The position numbers and the translations under genes were made by a program. Below, piece after piece: positions 61,159 through 64,000 of a stretch of 64,000 nucleotides of DNA (within the stretch, counting starts at the first letter, position 1; every line of letters begins with the position of its first letter). Source of the stretch: Monosporascus cannonballus (taxonomy: Eukaryota; Ascomycota; Sordariomycetes; Xylariales); assembly GCA_004154925.1 (NCBI GenBank), contig QJNS01000229.1, positions 60,517 through 124,516 on the forward strand, read 5' to 3'. The notes under the pieces are model-generated. The model had not been told where the DNA came from and ran no database searches. It saw nothing but the letters and a program-made list of their open reading frames with translations.

Positions 61159-61534
61159 TGTGACGGCTAGGAGGTTTAACCAACTATTAAACCTTAGTCG
61201 TACGGGTTTATGTTGGCAGGAGTATCGTGGGAATCTGAGCAATAGATACAGTAATCGTGTCACGTCTCGTAATACCAAGGGTGCCTTGGGTAACGATGTT
61301 ATATTGCAAACTGAAGCTATCTAAACCATGGCATTAATGAGGGTATATATCCTTCTCTTTCTTGGCTTGATCACTTATGATCATACGGCTGGTAGTGATC
61401 ATGAACGCTTGCGATCCCCTTTGATCACTTCTGATCACTGGCTTGGCAGTGATCACCGTCACGTGACCCATGGGGTGGTCCGTGTGATCCTTGTTTGACC
61501 GTTTCTTTAGGCCGAAGCCTGTTGGGTCGTAATA
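61159..61534 (-). repeat. Solo LTR, nearly unmutated
   Basis: 376 bp, TGTGACGGCTAGG to TGTTGGGTCGTAATA, with GACAG on both sides (61154-61158, 61535-61539). The U3 module is built from TGATCA/TGATCAC units. Confidence 0.92.
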
Positions 61535-61539
61535 GACAG

Positions 61540-61990
61540 CATGCCGCTGTTAAATATTGTTAAAACATTAAAGTGACAACGTAACTTATATATTGAAAAC
61601 AGTTTAAAATCTAGCGTTTTTCTTTTTTTTTAAAAAAGAGAAACTACTTATATATAGCCGATCTTCGTATTAAACTAGTGAGATAACTCTGACGCGTATA
61701 TCCTTCCGATTTAATAGTCGCAGAATTCGAAATATGCAATACTAGTAATTTGTACTAGTAGAATTTCTATAAAAACAATCTAATTTACGATTAATAGCTT
61801 TTTAATATAACGATATTATTTATTATAATATTTAATTTTAAATTTTTATTTTTTAGTTATTTTTATTATAAATCTTTTTATTTACATTTTTATATATTAT
61901 TTATATATTATTTTATATTTATTTATTACTTTTATTTTTAATATAAATATGTTTTAATATATTCTTAGTACAATCTACTAGCTACTCGCA
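61540..61990. other. AT-rich spacer
   Basis: No gene recognised. Confidence 0.45.
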
Positions 61991-63859
61991 GGTCTTTTTT
62001 ACTTTGTCAAGAACCTTATTTGTAACCCATGGTCCTTAACATAATCCGCCGGTCCCCGTGCGCTTTGAGTAATTTTCAGTGGGTGGTTTCTCCCTCACCC
62101 ATACAAAGACGTGGACCATTGGATTCATCTTGTAAAGAAATCTGGCTAGCCTTGCTCTTTATTCGGACTCCTAAACGTCCTCCCAATGGCGTATCGAAAG
62201 CGCTTTTCGTCTGCCGTGACCACTACGGCAACAAACCCTTGGTCTAGAGCTTGATCCACGTCGTGGACTTGAAGCGAGCGGGTTCTGTCAGCTGAATCGC
62301 AAGATAAGATTTGCTCTAAACAAGGCGGCTGCCGCGTCCGCGGCGAGCACAATAATTGCCCTCGTTTTAAAGTGCAAAAGCTCCAAGGCTGTACGGCATT
62401 GCCAATTCTCATACGAACATACTGTACAAATCAACAGGGGTCCAAGAGACGGACCCATAGTGCACGGCCCCGTATTGCCTTGGTAGTACTTTCCTATTTG
62501 GGAAGTGCGCCTCGGCCCCATAGAAATAAAAAAAGCCACTCAATAACCCGTTCATTCCCTTCGTTCCTCAGTACGTTAAACGGGGGCATAATCAGTTCTT
62601 TTAGTTCAACCGTTCGCGACAGACTCAGCTGACTTGCTAGCTAAGATGGCAACCACTTTGAGAGTCCGAGCGTAGGCAGGGGTTTGGTGATCGCGATCAG
62701 GTCAGCGGTAAGCGCGTCAGGAAGCCCGGAATCTCTCTGTTGACTAGGACACACATTGGCGTAAGCTTGTCCGACGCTATAGCAACGCCACCATTGCCCA
62801 AATGGTCAGCATATCACACTGAGAGGTTGAAGTAACTTAACCGAAGTTGCGCTAAGCCCTAGTCACGTATTTAACTTTTCCCGATATGGAATCCCGCAAT
62901 TTGAAGCTACTGAGAATGTACATATTGACCATGTTTCGTGGATTGTGGCGTTAGATTAAACTCTGCAGTCTGTAAGTTGAAGACAAGCCATTTTTCTGCT
63001 GGGGATTTTATACAACAGGCTAGTAGGGTTATGAGATTTTCCAATTTCCTTATTTGGTACACGAACCAGTCCCACGGGACATAATTGCATATACGAATTG
63101 CCACATCAATTATGTGCCTTGTACGGTTTTATCTATTCATTATGACAAATCGATGGTTCCATCCATACTTTTCGATCTGCTGATGGATAGACGTCAATCC
63201 AACCCAAGTGGGTGGTTGGTGGCGTCGGTTCGTTGCTTCGACCTCTAATCACACGTAGTGTCTGAACATGAAAACGCTGGCGATGACTTCTTTTGTGACT
63301 TTCTCAGCGAATTCTGGAGAGCAGCCTTCGTCTCAAGCAATTGCCGATAAAGGAGTAGATTACAAACGAAGAGAAACCGAGTTCGAAGATTAAAGCTTGC
63401 TGCATCGTTCGGAAGCTCGCATGTCACTATGTCATACGACTTGAGAGCTAGGGAGGTGTGATAAGCAACCGTGTGGAAGGCGTTTGGTTTGGTGAAACTG
63501 ATCGAGGCTTAAGACCAAGCACCTCCAGATTACTGGATGAGCGGGTGGCGCGCGTAGCCTATGTTTGGTGTGAAAGAGTTGCCGGAAGGTGGAGCCGGAT
63601 CCCCCGCCAGCCGAATTCGCATCCGACAGGTCATTTTCCACGGACCGCCATAATTTGTGCCTCTCCCACAGGTATCAGTCGGTGCATCAAGCGCCCAATT
63701 CTCTCCGCCGAATATAAAGACCTAGCTCCTACAAATATTACCCCCTTCCTTTTGCTTGCGTAATGCCTACAAGTGCCTCATCAGCGTCTTATCTCCATGA
63801 AATAATGAAAGCGAAATAATCTATATCATACCTCTGAATACCTTCTACTGCCTAACAGC
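61991..63859. other. Intergenic/upstream region of the last gene
   Basis: Normal GC. Only short frames (60-101 codons) overlapping on both strands, none recognisable. TATAAAGA near 63714 could be a TATA box for the gene at 63860. Confidence 0.45.
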
Positions 63860-64000
63860 ATGGAGATGGATCAACAGCCCTCAGTGCCTGAAAATGACAC
63901 CAACGCGATCCCAGGGCTCGTGGGTGTCTCAGTCCTGTTTGCGGTAACCTTGATGGCCTACGGTGTCCGTATATACACTCGAGTTCGTCCCGTTGTCAGG
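63860..64000 (+). CDS. Probable rhodopsin/PTH11-like membrane protein, 5' end only
   Basis: Reads from ATG at 63860 to the window edge (47 codons) without a stop. A short polar extracellular N terminus (MEMDQQPSVPENDTNAIPG) precedes a hydrophobic helix LVGVSVLFAVTLMAYGVRIY followed by Arg-rich TRVRPVV. This first-helix pattern with R-x-Y-x-R is typical of the fungal rhodopsin-domain (PTH11-related) integral membrane family of the plasma membrane, often seven helices. The rest lies outside the window, so the family call rests on one helix. A nearby upstream in-frame ATG does not exist, which supports this start. Confidence 0.5.
   Translation, partial: MEMDQQPSVPENDTNAIPGLVGVSVLFAVTLMAYGVRIYTRVRPVVR

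Noticed and set aside
62146..62632. Three overlapping frames of 83-88 codons
   Set aside because: Both strands open over the same stretch, no recognisable domain, no introns that extend them.

Overview
The window looks like a repeat-rich accessory stretch of a filamentous ascomycete (Pezizomycotina) genome. The host genes have short introns (53-68 nt) with GTAAGT/GTATGT donors and CAG acceptors. The repeats are LTR retrotransposons heavily altered by repeat-induced point mutation (RIP): paired repeats differ mainly by C-to-T and G-to-A changes, pol frames are full of TAA/TAG, and local sequence is very AT-rich. No rRNA, tRNA, CRISPR array or bacterial-type operon was seen.

Layout. 1-12976: three RIP-degraded LTR units, namely a 4.9 kb Gypsy element (259-5201), tandem LTR pieces (5303-5972) and a 6.8 kb minus-strand Gypsy element A (6141-12976). 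12977-25034: a gene island with a sulfotransferase-like gene (13555-14605, minus), an uncharacterised three-exon gene (19637-21225, plus), a broken 2-oxoglutarate oxygenase fused to a broken ornithine aminotransferase (21885-22840, minus), and an intact three-exon M20-family amidohydrolase (23386-24837, minus). 25040-31917: Gypsy element B. 32126-46938: Gypsy element C, carrying four later insertions (a solo LTR, two copies of a 130-143 bp mini-element, and the complete Gypsy element D). 47316-47680: solo LTR. 48334-51144: inverted-repeat element with a RIP-degraded core. 52033-52244 and 60703-61142: hAT-like elements with 8-bp target duplications. 53051-60299: Gypsy element E with a nested solo LTR. 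61159-61534: nearly unmutated solo LTR. 63860-64000: 5' end of a probable rhodopsin/PTH11-like integral membrane protein gene that runs off the window.

Most element boundaries are fixed by TG...CA ends and target-site duplications read directly from the sequence, so the insertion order can be rebuilt. The most interesting signal is a degraded antisense reading frame, rich in charged residues and coiled-coil-like, between the end of pol and the 3' LTR in five separate Gypsy elements (A-E). It carries one aligned Arg/Lys-rich motif in which a Gln codon (CAA in B) has become TAA or TAG in the other four, as RIP would produce. Other points of note are a hypervariable U3 module inside otherwise conserved LTRs, RIP gradients along LTRs, and the mini-element.
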